DNA of 64,000 nucleotides from Panopea generosa. Taxonomy: Eukaryota; Mollusca; Bivalvia; Adapedonta; Hiatellidae. A program made the position numbers and the translations under genes. The DNA is taken from positions 31,215,707 through 31,279,706 of the forward strand of contig CM055894.1 of assembly GCA_029582155.1 (NCBI GenBank), read 5' to 3'. Every line of letters starts with the position of its first letter. Positions within the stretch are counted from its first letter, which is position 1. Under the pieces are notes generated by a model. That model was not told where the DNA came from. It was given only the letters and a program-made list of their open reading frames with translations, and made no database searches. Below, piece by piece: positions 35,435 through 51,190 of this stretch.

Positions 35435-38400
35435 CTACGAAAATAAGTATATGTGACTTACCGCCTGTTATATGAGCTGTACTTTAAACAAAAAACAACT
35501 GCCGCTCCCACCAAAATTACTGTCAAACTTCCAACAAGAACAGCTATCAGTACAATATCTGTTGAATCGCCAGTCTCTGTTTTAGGCTCTCCGCAATCTT
35601 GATAATGATTTAATTGATTTTATAAGTTAACGTCAATTTAATAAGCAATGCATGTAAGATATGTGTTAATTAGAATTTTGTAAGTGAATTATTAAATTAC
35701 GTAATTCAACACAGGTGATGTTTTGTGTATTGTGTATAATTATTTTGCTAGCTGCTAATATCAGTTAGTGGTCACTGTCCAACGCATATCATTAAACCTT
35801 GTAAAATATATGTCTCATCTGCTAATAAAACAATCAGGTAAAGATAACGGCATTTTAACAATTAAATAAGTGATAATGGCACACCTCTTGTAGTAGTCCA
35901 TTCAAATAGATTGGATCTCGATGAACATGTTTTGCATTCTTCACCAAAGGCTGATTCCTCAACACATATCCCGTCTATGAAACAGTAACCAGTCTAAAAT
36001 AACAAGGGAATAGCCTTCAAAAACGTATCAAATATTGCAACACGTTTTATTTTTAATAGGGTAAACCGAAATTAATGGCCAAGGCGAAGACGACAGTAAA
36101 AACTTTTTAAATTTACTAGCATAATGGAATTATCAAATTAAGCTAAATACAAATGGAAATAATTATTTTCTCATATTCGAATCTAAGTCTTAGACCAAAA
36201 CATCTAAAAAATTATTGATACACATTGTAATAAGAAACATAATATGAATTATTATATGCTCGGCAAACATGTTCTGCACACCAGCGGTATTTGGGTAATA
36301 AAATATTTCTTACGGGTATGTTTTATAAATCATAATAAATACTAATTCCAACTTACCAATCAGGCACATAGATAACGAAATTACGTTTACCAGTTCATTA
36401 TGAATCTTATGCATTTGTATATAGGGGTCATCTGTCTCAAATGGTAAACTAACAGGTGAATACAATTATTGACAATCAATATCTACAAGCAGGTACACAC
36501 ATTATTTAATGAATTACTGTAATTTGGTTATTTTTGACTGGTGACCCCTGTCTACTTATATACTGGGTTCTCTTTTCGCCTAATTGTTAAGTTTGAATTT
36601 TTGTAAAAAATATATAAAACATTTCCATACGAAATGCAGTTTTCATTTTACATCCCTAACACCCTAAGTGTGCAGAACGTTTTTCCGAATGTACAATCAA
36701 TAACAATTATACGAAAAAAGAAAATGTATTTAATTTGGATATGACTGAATTGCACAAAAGGGTTCACAATGCAAAACTATCACAATAGATTTATAGGTAA
36801 AACATTTAAATTTAATCAATCTGTTTGAGTGATTTTCTAGATATTATTCCAATAATTCCCGTAAAAGTATATCCGATCTTAAAACGTCCTGTTTTGCTTT
36901 AAATTCATGTTGATAGAAATGACACGTTTCTTAAGCTTTGTGATAAACGTATGTTAAACAAAAACTATTGTACATGACATTTATTAAGTATATTGTTTTT
37001 AAATCCTGGCATCGTTATTAAATATACAATACATGCACAACATGCTTTTCGAAGCGTGTCTCTATAATTGTCAATTAATATAAGATGTCCGAATCTATAC
37101 TATCATCGATGCAAGCTATAAAATGCCTAAGTATAAAAAACATGCTCCTTAAAGTCAAAGTCAAGTTATATATGGCATATAAAGTTTTATGGATAGAGAA
37201 AGATCTCAGAATGAAGCTTCATAAAACCACCCTACATCTGCAAGTTAATGGCAAACTATCTAACCGATTAGCGAGAGAGGTAAATGATAATTTTATCGAG
37301 ACATCACTTTAGATCACTCGGCCAAAGAGAACCCTCCTTTAATGGTACACAAATGAGCTGTTTGACATTTATATGACTTATTTATGAAGGTCTTACTAGT
37401 AATGTATAGAGAGAAGTCACTACATTATTTGTTTGCAAAAAACTAATTATAAGTATAAATGGGGCTATAATTCGTCCTAAAATCACATCTACACTCCTAA
37501 GACCTTATGGCTAAATAAATATGAGTATGCCTAAAAGTAATTAAATATACCATAACGGACTCCCATCGATGCCTGGGCGAGTACCTTAACTTCTCTTTCT
37601 TAAATAAATCGTGCTAGAAATGCTGTTTCATATGCCAAGCTATAATACCACCTACTGTGCAAAGTGAATAAACATACAAATTGACGGTATTATTATTTAA
37701 ATCGTTGTTCACAGTTTTATCGTAAAATAATTTTTAAAAGACAAGGCAAGTGGATTTAATTTCAAAGGTTCCAATTTATTTTATTCCTTAAATTTGCTTA
37801 AAACTTGCTTTGAAAAAGTATACACGATTTATTTGTTTGAGGAAACTAAATAGGAAATTAAGATAACATAAAATGATAAATACCTGATTACCAAATGATA
37901 TTTGATACTTAAATGCAGACCTTCAATCTTCAATATCTCTTACTGGTATTCGTGGCATATGCATAGTTATGCTATTAGATATAATTAACTAAAAAGCTGA
38001 ATACATATATTCTACCTTGAGTATGAATGTAATGTTTCCATCGATGTCTGTAAAATTCTGACATACAGAATCAAATATGTAAACTGTATGACCATTGCCA
38101 AAATGAATGCCATCATTGCTTATGGTAATTTCATGCTCTGTAACAAAGACTTCGTTAGATGACCGTTTAGATCTAGATTCGTGAACGCAGCAAATTCCAG
38201 TAAATAAATCGGCGAATTCACCTTGAACTTGGAATGAGTCGCTAGTAGATGTATTGTCTATCATTATCTGTAAAAACATACGAGGCAAAGTTTTTTCAGT
38301 TATATTTTTGTTGCCCGATGTTAACAGTGTTTTATTCGGTTAGACAACAAAATTGGTAGCATAACTAACAACTGCTATAATAAATATTACAATATGAAGT

Positions 38401-41400
38401 GAACGGTCTTTGTTTGAACAACGTTATGCCATTGTTGCTTAAATGTTTATCAAACTGGCATAATTAATGTTTGTTTATTAATATCTAGTATATAATAATC
38501 TAGTATCAATAAGGCTATAAGGCTATCATGTATCGCACAACTTAATGTTAAACTTTATTCCATACGCTATTGAAATGTACCTGAAATTATAATTTTGTTA
38601 TAACAACTATATTTCCAGCCATATAACTGAAAGAGCTAGTCACATATATTGCTCTACTCCTTACTATTTCGACAAAAAGTGCCTAGCGGTTGCAAAAGTC
38701 CCAGACAACTGAATGTTAGCCAAGGTTACAAGAAAAGGAATAGGTATTAATTAGGCCAGTGACTACCGACCAGACTCTCTCATTCGTTTATGTCGCAATG
38801 TTCTAATGAAACACCTTGACAATATACTGAATACTGTTTGAATAGTTTTCGGTCAGGACGTTGCTGTCAGACTCAACTTTTCATCTTAGTACCTAAACTG
38901 GCATCATCCTTAAACAAAGGCAAGCAACATGACCTGGCCATCCTTGACCTTAGTGCGTCGCAGAGATTGAAGCTCGACCACTATGACATTGGTGGAAACA
39001 ACGGCTGTATCAGATCCTTTATAAGTGACCGAATGCAACATGTTATAGTAGATGGTGCTACATCGGATCAGGTGCCAGCAATTCATGAAATACCTAAGGA
39101 AAAGTACTAGGCACTCGACTATTCTTGCTCTGCATAAAGATATTAAGTGACTGCTCTAGGACACTACTTTTCGAGAATGTATTCTCTACATAGAGATTCA
39201 ATCACAGTCAGACTACTGTATCCTGCAAGACGATCTCCAAGAGTTTGCAAATTCGGAGTCAACATGGTGTATGGACTTTCACCCAGAACAGTGTAACATA
39301 TTTCGAGTACAAAGGAAAAGGAAACCATTTATCTCTGAATACATTGTCAAAAGAAATACCCTATCTACACGGGATACCTCGAGGTACTTAGGTGTAGAGC
39401 TGTCGTCCAAAACGTCCTGTGAAAAAGGCAAAAAATAATACGCATAAATCTACGCATCAGTAATCAGGCAACAATGGTAAATCCGACGATATAATATTGA
39501 AGTACAGTCTGAAGTCCACATACACAAGACCAGGTACTACATATTGAGGCAGTACACAGAAGAGCAGCTAGATACAACAGAAAGGGGTACAGAACCACAG
39601 GCAATGTTACACCTATGCTGGACCATCTAAAGTAGGAAACACTTGAGAAACGGCTCAACAAAGTCCATGTTTCAATGATTTACAATATTTGGAACGTCCT
39701 TGTTGCCTTTCCTGCCACAGACTACCAATACCCAGCCTGTAACAGAACTAACGGGACAAGATTAGGCCATCAGAAGAAGTATATGCTATTTTGTTTCTTT
39801 GCTGACTGCTCCGCATTCGACTTGCTTCTATGCATAGCAAGTCTCAGAGCTAAAGTTTACTATATCTGCTGCCACAGTTGCCAGATTGGTTTTAGATCAA
39901 GGATGGAAAACACAGTCAGTGTACACTTAATCTATAATTCTACCTTTCCTATCTTTTATTTATTTTTCTCTTTTTTGACGTTTGTGCATACTAATCAAGT
40001 GTGATTGAGGTACCATATAGATGTGGATGCAAAGCAATAATACATGTAAAACAAGTAGTATAATATGTGCTGGGTAGGGCATAAATATATATAGCTTTAC
40101 TAGCTATACTCCATCAAATGTTGTGTTTCTTAATTTAAATAGCATGCTTAACCATGTTTTTCAAATCCACGATGTGGGGTCATATCATCTTTATATGACA
40201 AATCCCCATTTACGCTTTGACAGTTTTTGTCAAAACTGAAGAGATGGAAATGTATGACTTCATCGAAAACAAGTGAATCAATGTCGTTTTTGATCGGTAG
40301 ATATAGCAAATTTTGTTAAAGACGTGATGATCTCAAAGTCAATGGAAGTTAATATTTTATGTTTGATATGAGCATAAATCGGTGACCTTATTCAGTGATA
40401 ATTGATACTTGTTTCAAATTGTTGTATATGTATAGCTATTATTTAATGTACTTGCTAAATATGATTTCGTTCTGTTATTTATTTAAAAATATTTATCATA
40501 ATATAAAACATTTGTTAAGGTATTAAGTATGTAGATATACTATTGTAAAAGTACTCTGCTTAATACTATAACATATTCAATAAATCAACAATACTTTATT
40601 GTTTAACTGCATCGGTATTTTGAAAAATATATAACGCAAAAATATAAGTTGTCACCTTTCTGGTATTTATATTGCAAACGAATTTCTCATCCACGTTATA
40701 TGACTGCACTTCAAAACATCGGCACTCATCTATCTCAGCCATGTCACAGAAACCCCCATATTCAATATCGTCTACATCTATCTTGTCTGTAATGTCGATA
40801 CTGCAATCAGCACCTCTGTATCCGTTATTGCACTGACAAACCCCTGTGATGAAATTAGTTATGTTTATATAAGATAACAAATAAGTACCGTCGACTGACA
40901 GCACGAACAACGATTGGAAGTTTTTCTTAAGTAATAACTATCGCATTATTAGAATTAGACACTAAAATAAAGCATTCTATAAATAGCTGAGTATAACAAG
41001 TTAGGTTAGCATTGTGCATGACACAGGTTAACATATATTATTTATTCATCAACCAAATTCGTGCTGGTGGGTAAACGAAGTTGTTTTGGTGATATGTTTA
41101 TGTTATAATTGGATTTTAATATTTGACATGTGTACAATTCCAATATATGTGCATTGATTTTATAACAAATCAGACATATGTGTACACAGCACGTCTAAAC
41201 ATTTCATTTTTGTCTTTTCTTATTTGTTAAACTTATTTAATTTGTGACTTATAACAAAAGGTAAATACATAAATGTGAGTTCGCTGGCCATCTTAGATTT
41301 CGATCATTTTGATCATGTTGGCCGGGCTGATATTTTATGCTCTGACTCGCGGTGAGTACCAGATACACATATCTACTGCGAACAGTCATTCCAGTGTAGG

Positions 41401-44400
41401 ATTAAGTAAACATATGCATGTTTGGAACATCATGAATTCGGACTATAATATTACGTATAAAGCTTTTCCACCTGTCCACTTGAATCAAGTTAATAGTACA
41501 TTATATATTCTAATAATACTATAGTCGTCCCAAAAAGGAATGATTATATTTCAAGTCTGTACTCGAAACATAAAGCAACGTTAAATTGCAAATAAATATG
41601 TATATACCTAAAATGCATGTTCCGTGTCCATAACAGTTACCAAGACAGGCTTGGTTTTTAAACTCTATTATTTTTTCTGGGTTTGCCGTGGAGTATGAAA
41701 CATCTAGATTGTTAAAGAAGTTCATCTCATTATTGTTCACATCTATATGTACTTGTATGAAACCCTCGTCACCGGTTTGCTGAATAAAACAACAACATTG
41801 AAATAAAAACAATTACACAAACTATGTTTTTAACGAAATAAAAAAAGATTAAATAAAGTATTCCGTTGTTATTATATATGTATATAACACAGATATGCAT
41901 GTACCTTTAATATAAATATTAAACTTAGTATTTAAAATATATTTATGTTTCATTTATTTCCATTAATAATTTGAAAGTAACTGGCATTAAGAGAGTAGAA
42001 ATGCTTGTGTCCTACCGTGACATCGAAGGCGCATGAACGAATGGACGCATTTAATGTACTCTGACTCATACGATCATCTGTTGCTAAGAAACTGTTCATG
42101 ATGGAGGAATAGCATTTATCAAATGCTTCTTGGGTGTAAGTCATAGTAGGCGGAGAATGTTCTGATCTCTGAATTGGTATAAGTGTTTAAATATTGCATA
42201 AAACAGTATGTTTTAAATGATGAACTAGTATGAAAATAACATTTTTTTTTTCATGATTTTAAGAAATATATGTTATTATGAATGTAAAATGTCGTCTACA
42301 TTAAATGAAAATTGTAATTTGTTTATATAAAATTTGTTAATAATATTACTCAGCAAAAATAATAATACTTTAAAGTCACACAGCGAATTGTCGTTATTGA
42401 TAGTTTAAAAGAATTACATGAAGTCAACTGATGATATATTCCATTCTTAAAAAAAACTTTTAGTATCGGTTGTTTAAATAAAATGAACCCGAGAGCGATT
42501 TGAATGTTTTCTGAGCTTTTATCGTATTCAATCTAACATAACTTATTATACACGAACATATCATGACGACCTTAACATAAAATGATTACATATAAATTAA
42601 TTAGTTGTTCAATGTACCTTTCTTATCGGCGAATCTACGCTGAATTGAGATTCTAGCTTTCTCACAAGTTCTTTGTAATGTGACGACACTGATCGTTTTT
42701 TACTACTTATTTTACATAGTTTTGCACGTCCATTGTTCGGTATGGTTTTTCTTTAACATAGTTGATATTCACTTTTAGAACATGTTGCTTCATTTAATTC
42801 TCTTTTGTTGGGGTTGGATGCGTTATTTTTGCACACACAATACATACTTTCAGAATTCATATATGGAGGGTTTATTTTAGGAGGTACTAGGTAACTTTCG
42901 TCTTCACTTTTACCAAGGTCTGTGCCTCCAAACCTGAAACAAAAATAAAACAAAATAATGAAACGTAACTAGAAAGTAGATGAAGACTGTAATACTCTGA
43001 CGTTTTAAAAACGATCAACATTTAACAAGCGCCTTTTAACTTTGCTAACATAACACATAACATAACTACAACTGGCAACTTATTTTCCAGACAGAAGTAT
43101 GCTTGTAGCGCAGAATATTCAATGCCGTCATCTATTTTAGATTTATAGTTTGATTTTATAACTAATATATTGAACGCATGACTGACTGAAAATGTATATT
43201 TTAAATGATTATTATAAGGGGGGGGGGGGGGGGGGGGCTGTAATATGGGTCCGTCTGCTTTAACGTCTAAAGATGAATAAAATGCAGACATCCATTGTCA
43301 TAAGAATTTGCAATCAAATATGTAATTGATAATGATAAGTTGATTCATTTAATAAATGAAACTGTGTGTCACAAAAGGAAAGTACATTCGAACGTTTAAC
43401 ATTTATATGTTCATCGCTTATAAATCAGACGTGTTCCCGTTACTAAAACTAGTTTTTCCATTATTACAATATATCTGCCCCTCCAGACGCCAATCACCCT
43501 GTCACTGATAAAACAATATCCCTTTGAGAACATAAACAAATCGTCCAATACTAAAATGACAATTTAACGTGAAACTTGATGATAAAATACATAATATGAG
43601 ACAGCTTCTTATCCATTGGTCAAAAGTGTATTCAAAAGTGTAGCCATATCGAAAATTAACCGTCTTATCTTAGCTCTATCAAACACTAATGCAAATAAAA
43701 TTAAGAGCTTAAAAGTTTATTTTATAGATTTATTTGTGATGGTAAACCGGATAAGGTGAAAATAACTACTCTTTAAAACTCTTACATAAAAGGGGTTTTC
43801 AAAATATTTGATATATACCTTTTTATTAGATCATTAAAACTCACATGGATAAGACGCCTTTTAAATGCATATAAAAATATTTATACCTATTATATTTAAT
43901 GTACCCATTCATGTCACATGTTGGTGCAAATGACCTAGATTTGTTAAAAGACACATAAACAGAATACATAATCCCTTCTTGAAAGAAATGTTTAGTTATC
44001 AAACATAAACATTCCAATTTGGGTAAATCCAACATTAAGAACGGAGGCACAAGTATATTTAATAACCATTGGTTCTCTAAGGGTGTTTTTATTGATATAT
44101 GATATAATGCCAAAAAAAACAAACTGCAAAAGTTCTACGAAAAACGTCGCCCAGTCACTAGATTCAAACATGTTTGTCTCTTGCATGACAATGCCACAGC
44201 GCACACCTCTGTCAATGCAAAGTCTTTATGAAGTGAGAGAAAAGACACAGTGCTACCACGAACATCTTACTCCCAAGACCTTTCCCCATGTGGCTTATAT
44301 ATTTTTTTCCAAATTGAAAAACTTCCTCTTTTGTCGTGAATATAGTTCATGACATGCTCATGATTCTGCCGTAAACCAGCGCCTTCACAGTTCACCTCAA

Positions 44401-47400
44401 TTAGCCTACCGTGACGCTTTCCGGAAATGGACCCACAAATCAAATCATATATTTGAACCAGAGAGTGTACTTTGAGGGTATAAAATAAAGATATCATATA
44501 TGTATCCCATTTCACCCACTGAGTCCATTTAATAGTAGTATGTACATGACAAAAAGAACAACAACACCGACGCCGGGTGAATACACTAGCTTCTCTCTTT
44601 CTTCGAAAGTTGAGTTAATAATTTATTTCTCATATATAGTTTATCAAGTACAGACTAACATAGTATTACAGTTATACTGAAGCTGAAAATAATAAACACA
44701 ATATAGAATTTCACATATTTTATATTTAGCGAAGCATATAGCTTATACTTACATCCAGGAACGAATAAATATTTTCCTGTTTTCATCGTCGTTAATATCT
44801 ACAAAACTCCCTGTACTTAGTTTAAAATCATTATCTCTGTTGTTGTCGAAATATCCACACAAACCGTCGACATTTGTCATGTCTTTAGGAGTCAAGAATA
44901 TTTCAGTATTGATGTTGTCCTTATACTTATAACTGTTGAATGGTTTGAGTTGTATCTGTATTACCGTTCCAATTGGAGTAGTGATCTAAAATAAAAAAAA
45001 ACGCATGTTTAGTTTTGATTTTGCAATACGGCACTTATTATATTAGATATACAGTTGGTTAAAACAAACGTTTTACAATAAAACGAAGTTATAACCTTAA
45101 TGCATGTTATGTTTTTAAATCGTCACTAACGCTGAAATACATCGAAAACAATAAATACTTGAAGACGCACTTAAAACAATGAAAATGTTGAAAATGAATT
45201 TAAATAAATTTCAGACTCGTATTTCACTTTTAATGTTCGAATAAAATATCATAATTAAAACACCTGATATAAATGTACGAAGCGCACGAGTATAGGTTGT
45301 ATTTGGTGTACTATTACTCCTTGTTTAAAGGGACCAGTGTACGCTTTTTGGTTTAACAAACATTTCTGGTTCTGTGGACAAGTATGTCTTCCCGATATGA
45401 AGGAGAGATATAATGACTGAATTTCGTTTTTAACTGTAATTTCAGAGCATACCTGTTTTATATTTTCTTAGATCAACGAAATAGCAAATCTTTATACCAT
45501 TATTAACTCGTGGGAAACAAAAAAAAATCACAGTTTTCATTTTTCTTTCATAACGAGGTATGTCCCAAAAGTAGTAGGACGACCCTGTCACTTTCGTATT
45601 TAGCAAGTCACGAGCAAACCAAGGGTAGCAATAGATATATCGTCACATTTTCTATTGTTAGAACGCATCAAATCAACTTTCAGTCATCATTAAATTCATA
45701 CAAATGTCACCGTAAAAGCGCGAGTTTATAAGTACGGGGGACTTTGAAATTAGCGACATTCAAAAAAGCAACATTGCCTTGGAAAGCAGACAACTTCCTC
45801 AATATGGCGCCAAATGTTATGAAAAAACAGCAGACGCAATGGCATATCAGGTGCAAATGTCGTTTGGAAATTAAACGTTGTCAATATACATTCGAATATC
45901 GTACACACTTTTGAAACAACAAGTGCGAATTTGAATAGTGAAACATATGGGCGACGTCACACCTAGTCATAAAATTTGGAGTGTGATAAAACTTTGTCTT
46001 GGGTGTAATATGACCCAAAGGATACTCTAATGATATTTCACACAGATTTTCAACAGAAAGCATATCCCAGAGTTTTACCTATCGGTGGTACAAACGGGTT
46101 TACTACAGTGAGACGAAGCTAACTGACTGTCAACGAACTGGACGCCCAAAAACGTATGTGTTTTTCCTGGGACTTAAGTAAAAAATTCGTGAAAAGTGCT
46201 TCCAGGCTCCAAGCAATGTACATTATGAAGTAAGGATCTAAAAGTCATCATAGTATCGTGACATGTACCTAAAGTGAGTACAGTACCACTGGAATTGTGT
46301 TTTGCACAACGATTTATACTTTGAAAAATAATTACTTTCATTTGAATGTATGAAATAAATAACGTCAGTCTCCTCCGTACTTTATAACATGTAAGTTTTG
46401 ACTTGTCAAAATTAATGTTAAGTCTTGGTGTACAATATTGAAATTTTGTATTTATGATCCAATGCTTGATATTTAGTTTTATCATATTGACCCTTTTCAG
46501 CGTCCTGATTCGTATTGTTATAAATGATTGAGGTGTACGGTTTTCATAAAGGTCGTATACATTTCCCATGGAATATATGTGTATTGTTCCATTTTGTTCT
46601 TTCTAGTAAAGAAGCAAACTTGATGGTTTAATAGGATTATTTCGAAAGTTTGGATTTATTATCGTAAGACAGAGCTGATCTGAATAAATATGTTTTGTTT
46701 TTTCAAAACTGAAACTGTTATACCAACACTAAGTCCAGACAACATTGGTCCAACTGATGTTAAACATAATAATATATTTACATTTGTATGAGGGCCATGA
46801 TGACCCGAAATCGCTCTCCTTGGCGTAGGAGTCAGTAACAAACAAAAATTCATTTTTTCCAAAGGTTAAGGAGCATTAGTGCTGTTGCAGATATTTATAA
46901 TAAACTATGAGCTGTTAAAATAAAATAAAACAATTTTATAGTATCAGGTACTGTAACAAAATAGTTAAGTTGTTGTGGCCACATTTAGTAGTGTCAGCTA
47001 GTACGTGTCTATTGGAATGATATAGGCTTATTTATAACAGGTAACGTGGGTTTGTTAGCGTTTTTAAGATCTTTTAACCTATTCAGTTTTTGCTTATTGC
47101 GTATTCAGAACGTTAGAACAATTCAACAGGTTTATTATTTATAAAACTAATTTAAATTTACATTGAGCCTAATAGCGTAAAAACCGCATCGTACCATATC
47201 GTACGATATATTGAAAGTTGTTAATTCATAATTTGCACGAAATTCACTAAGGTATGTGGTGTGTTTTACTATATATATATATATCTGACTGTATTATGGA
47301 AACTTTGTCAAAACTAGCAGGGAAGATCTTTTGGAATCGTTGTGACGAGAAGGATTCAGGATGTTACTGTTCCATTACAAAACGGCAGATGGGTATGTGA

Positions 47401-48420
47401 ATTTTATATTATGTTGTATATGATTGAGTTATTTAAATGTCTGATAGCTATATTTTGACGTAATCAGATCTAAGTAAAGTTGTATAAATTGTTAATATCT
47501 ATTTCAACGAGAATGTCTGTAATTTAATTTCACACCCGCGGTATTGAGATTTGTTTTGTTAGAATAATGGCCGAGGAATCTGAGAACGCATCGTGAGCTG
47601 TTACTATTGTGATTACGATAAAGTATTGAAATTCATCATGTTAGAATTGATGGATATATGTAATTAAATTTTTGGATGCTTATTCTGATATTCACAAAGT
47701 GAATAGATACAGAATCGGTCGGTAATTATTTATATTATAAATGAGAAATAAGGTAGAGATATAATTCCTACTTTGGGACTGACTGAAGGTCATATATTAG
47801 ATGTTGTTTAAACTACCAAGAAACTGCAGATAGTAAGACTTGAATGAACTGTTACATATATTGATAAATCTACCATGAAACTGTTAGATGGTAAGAATTG
47901 AATGCAATGTTATCATATATTGATCAAAATGCCATGAAATGGATAGATGGTAAGTAATAGACGCACTGTCATAACGTATTAAATTAGTAAATCTGAGTTT
48001 ATATATATATTGTAGCCGTTTTTAGACGTACGCGAGGTATGTGTCCGCTACGTTTACGACGTATAGACGTGACAGGAAGTCAGCTAGTGGTAGTACCGTC
48101 ATAAGAACAGCAACCCACATAATTGTTATATGGACGACTTGACGATCCTGGCGTCGGAGTATAGTCGAAGTATAATCGGCATAAGGTGACGTCAAGCAAG
48201 GTAACACAGTACAGAGTTCCAGGGATGATAACCCTGATGATATAGCCATCGCCACGAGGGACTATTGACGCTTAATCTACGATAATCCGGACGCGGTAGT
48301 AAAAATATCTTTTTTTTAGTTGCCAAATGACAGCCTGATTATTTTTCATTTTCACATTATCAAGTTATTACATAACAATACACATTTATAAACATGAGTT
48401 CTATAAGCAGTGTAGTGAAA

Positions 48421-48503
<83 letters not shown>

Positions 48504-51139
48504 AATCATGTTCATTATAAGATCAACATTTATTATGTTGATAATGTAAGGTTGCTATATTTGATTATTCAGATTTTACTGAGTGTCATTTCCTATTATG
48601 CGTTTCCAGTTTGGATTTCGCTTGGGCTAAGATTTATTCTATATTTTTACATTCTTTTAAATATCTAAGATAGTTGTCAAAGTATCGTGTATCGCTTTGC
48701 AATGAGATATTTTGCTAAAAAAATAACAAAATTTATTATTGTTTTTTGTTTTATGTTGTATGATATATTTTTAAAATTAAATGCTACATTAATACCGTTT
48801 TGTGATAAGAAATCATTTGTCTTTTGTCCAGAAATGTTGTACTGTTTCTACATGCATATTTCAGAATTGACATAAACTTGAATTTACTAAATGGCATTTG
48901 TGTAAAAACTTATTTGTCGGTATAATTCTATATAAATACTTATATTGAAATAATCTCAATATCTAATAAATAGTATATGTAATCGGTGATAAAAATATTT
49001 TTTTCCAGTTCAGATTTTCATAGGTGTCATTCCATTTTTGTTGAGCTTTATTTGTAACATTGGTAGTTGTTTTCGATATATATGTCTCATATATAATTTT
49101 ATTTGGTTTCAGTACCTCTAAAATCCTGCCAATGAAAAAGTTCTGTCGTTGTTGTTGTATGTTTCATGTGTAAGTTTTGTCTTTCCAAGAGTTCGGTATG
49201 GAAGCAATCATTGAGTGGTATTTTAAGAAATCTGAATTGTCTAGATTGTAAAGTTGTTTTATAGTATTAAAATTATAAAAGTTCCTATTTCTGTAATCAT
49301 AAAGTTGTTGTATATATGTTATTCCTTTATCTAGCCATTCTCTGTAAAATATTGTTGTATTGTTTTTTGTATCAATGAGTTATTCCATATGAATTCATCT
49401 GCCATACTTTGGTAAACATCCCTTAAGAAAATATTTTTGAATTTATTGGTTATATCTTTATATGTTATGTTTGTCTGTAATAATAATTTCCTACCAAATT
49501 TGTTTATTTCATTTATATAATTATTTTTCCATATTCCGGTATTTTCTTCTTTAAAAATATTTTGATCCAACTTGATTTTATTGAGTATATATATATATGC
49601 ATTAAAATCTATTATTTTTAATCCCCCATCTTTATATCTTTTAAATTGTGTGTCTTGCTATTTTATCTGGTTTATTGTCCCACTTGCTATTTTATCTGGT
49701 TTATTGTCCCATAAGAATGAATAAAGTTGTTTTAGTGATTTCAGTTATTGTGTGATCCGGTGGGTTTTCTAGTACTGTCAATGGGTATGCTATTGTTGGT
49801 AGGGCAAATGTTTTATGACTGTTATTTTTCCTTTTTTTCTTTTCTAGATTTGAGAAGTACTTAGTATTTTTATCTATTCAATCAATGTATTTAACTTTTG
49901 ATCGTATATAATATCCTTGGGCGCGTTTAAGGATGATGTCTTTAAGCTCTTCTTTTTTATTTACAATATCTTCATTGAGTGGCTCATTTACTAGTTTTAT
50001 TTCTAATTTGTCTATTTCTCCGATAATTTTAGTTTCATCTTATTTTCTTTTTTTTACTTTTTAAAACATCAATAATGGATAGTAACATTACGAATAGTAC
50101 CTTTAATAATTTCCCATAATGTATTAGGGTTTGTGTTTGCATTTCTGTCAGTAATATTTTAATACTTTTTCTAATTTTATGTTGATATTCTTTGTCTAAA
50201 ATAATTGAATTATTTAATTTAAAATATCCCGGCCCATAAGGTTGACGTGAAAAATTAATTTTTATGTGTACTAAGGAATGATCAGACCGGTTTCCTGATG
50301 AGACGTTGCATTTAGTAACATTGTTTATCAAATTTGCCGAGATAAGAAACAGCATATAGGAAGTATGTGGTTTGAATGCTATGTGAATTGTTTTTTGTCA
50401 GTTTGTTTTATGCGCCAAATGTCACAAAGTTCATAGTTATCTTTAATTGTTTTTAGTTTTGCGCTACTGTTTTTGTTTGTGTCTTGTCTAGTTTTTCTTG
50501 TCAATATAGCCCTTTTACGTTAAATGAACATATATTTGGTGATATGTTAAAAAATGTAAAAAAATAGACCAGATATATAGCAACCTTAGTAACATACAAT
50601 TTAAGTTAATGTTGAAAGGCATCAGCCTCCATGTATGTATAAGTAAAGAGATGAGAATTAAAAGAGAGTGACAATAAAAAACAAGAACGTATAGACTTGA
50701 GTAACAGTCTATCATTGCAGGAGTATATAATAGTCTAAAATCATAAGTGTAGAGGGCCAAGAGCCAAAATATCTTCATTTCAACAATCATCATATATATA
50801 ATCGAACAAAGATGTAGAATAACAAACGCAAAAACACAGCTATATACACTTAATTAAAAAAAATAAAATAGTATTACGACATTAAAATTAATTATAAATA
50901 AGCAGATCATTTGCATAAAGGGAGATAATGGCACTGTCCCTATTATATTTTACTGTGTTAAAGTGACCACAATATAATTTTTCTAACAATAACAGTGAAT
51001 AATTTATTTTTGAATGTACTTAATTTGCATCTTAACATTCCTAAAGACACATAATTGTTTGCATGATAAATGAGATTCATACATATTTATACATTTTTTT
51101 ACACATAAATGTATATATACTTTATAAAATTTTATATTC

Positions 51140-51190
<51 letters not shown>

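Noticed and set aside
37085-37312. 75-codon open frame in a gene 2 intron
   Set aside because: Lys/Leu-rich, no domain. It lies between two verified exons on the opposite strand.
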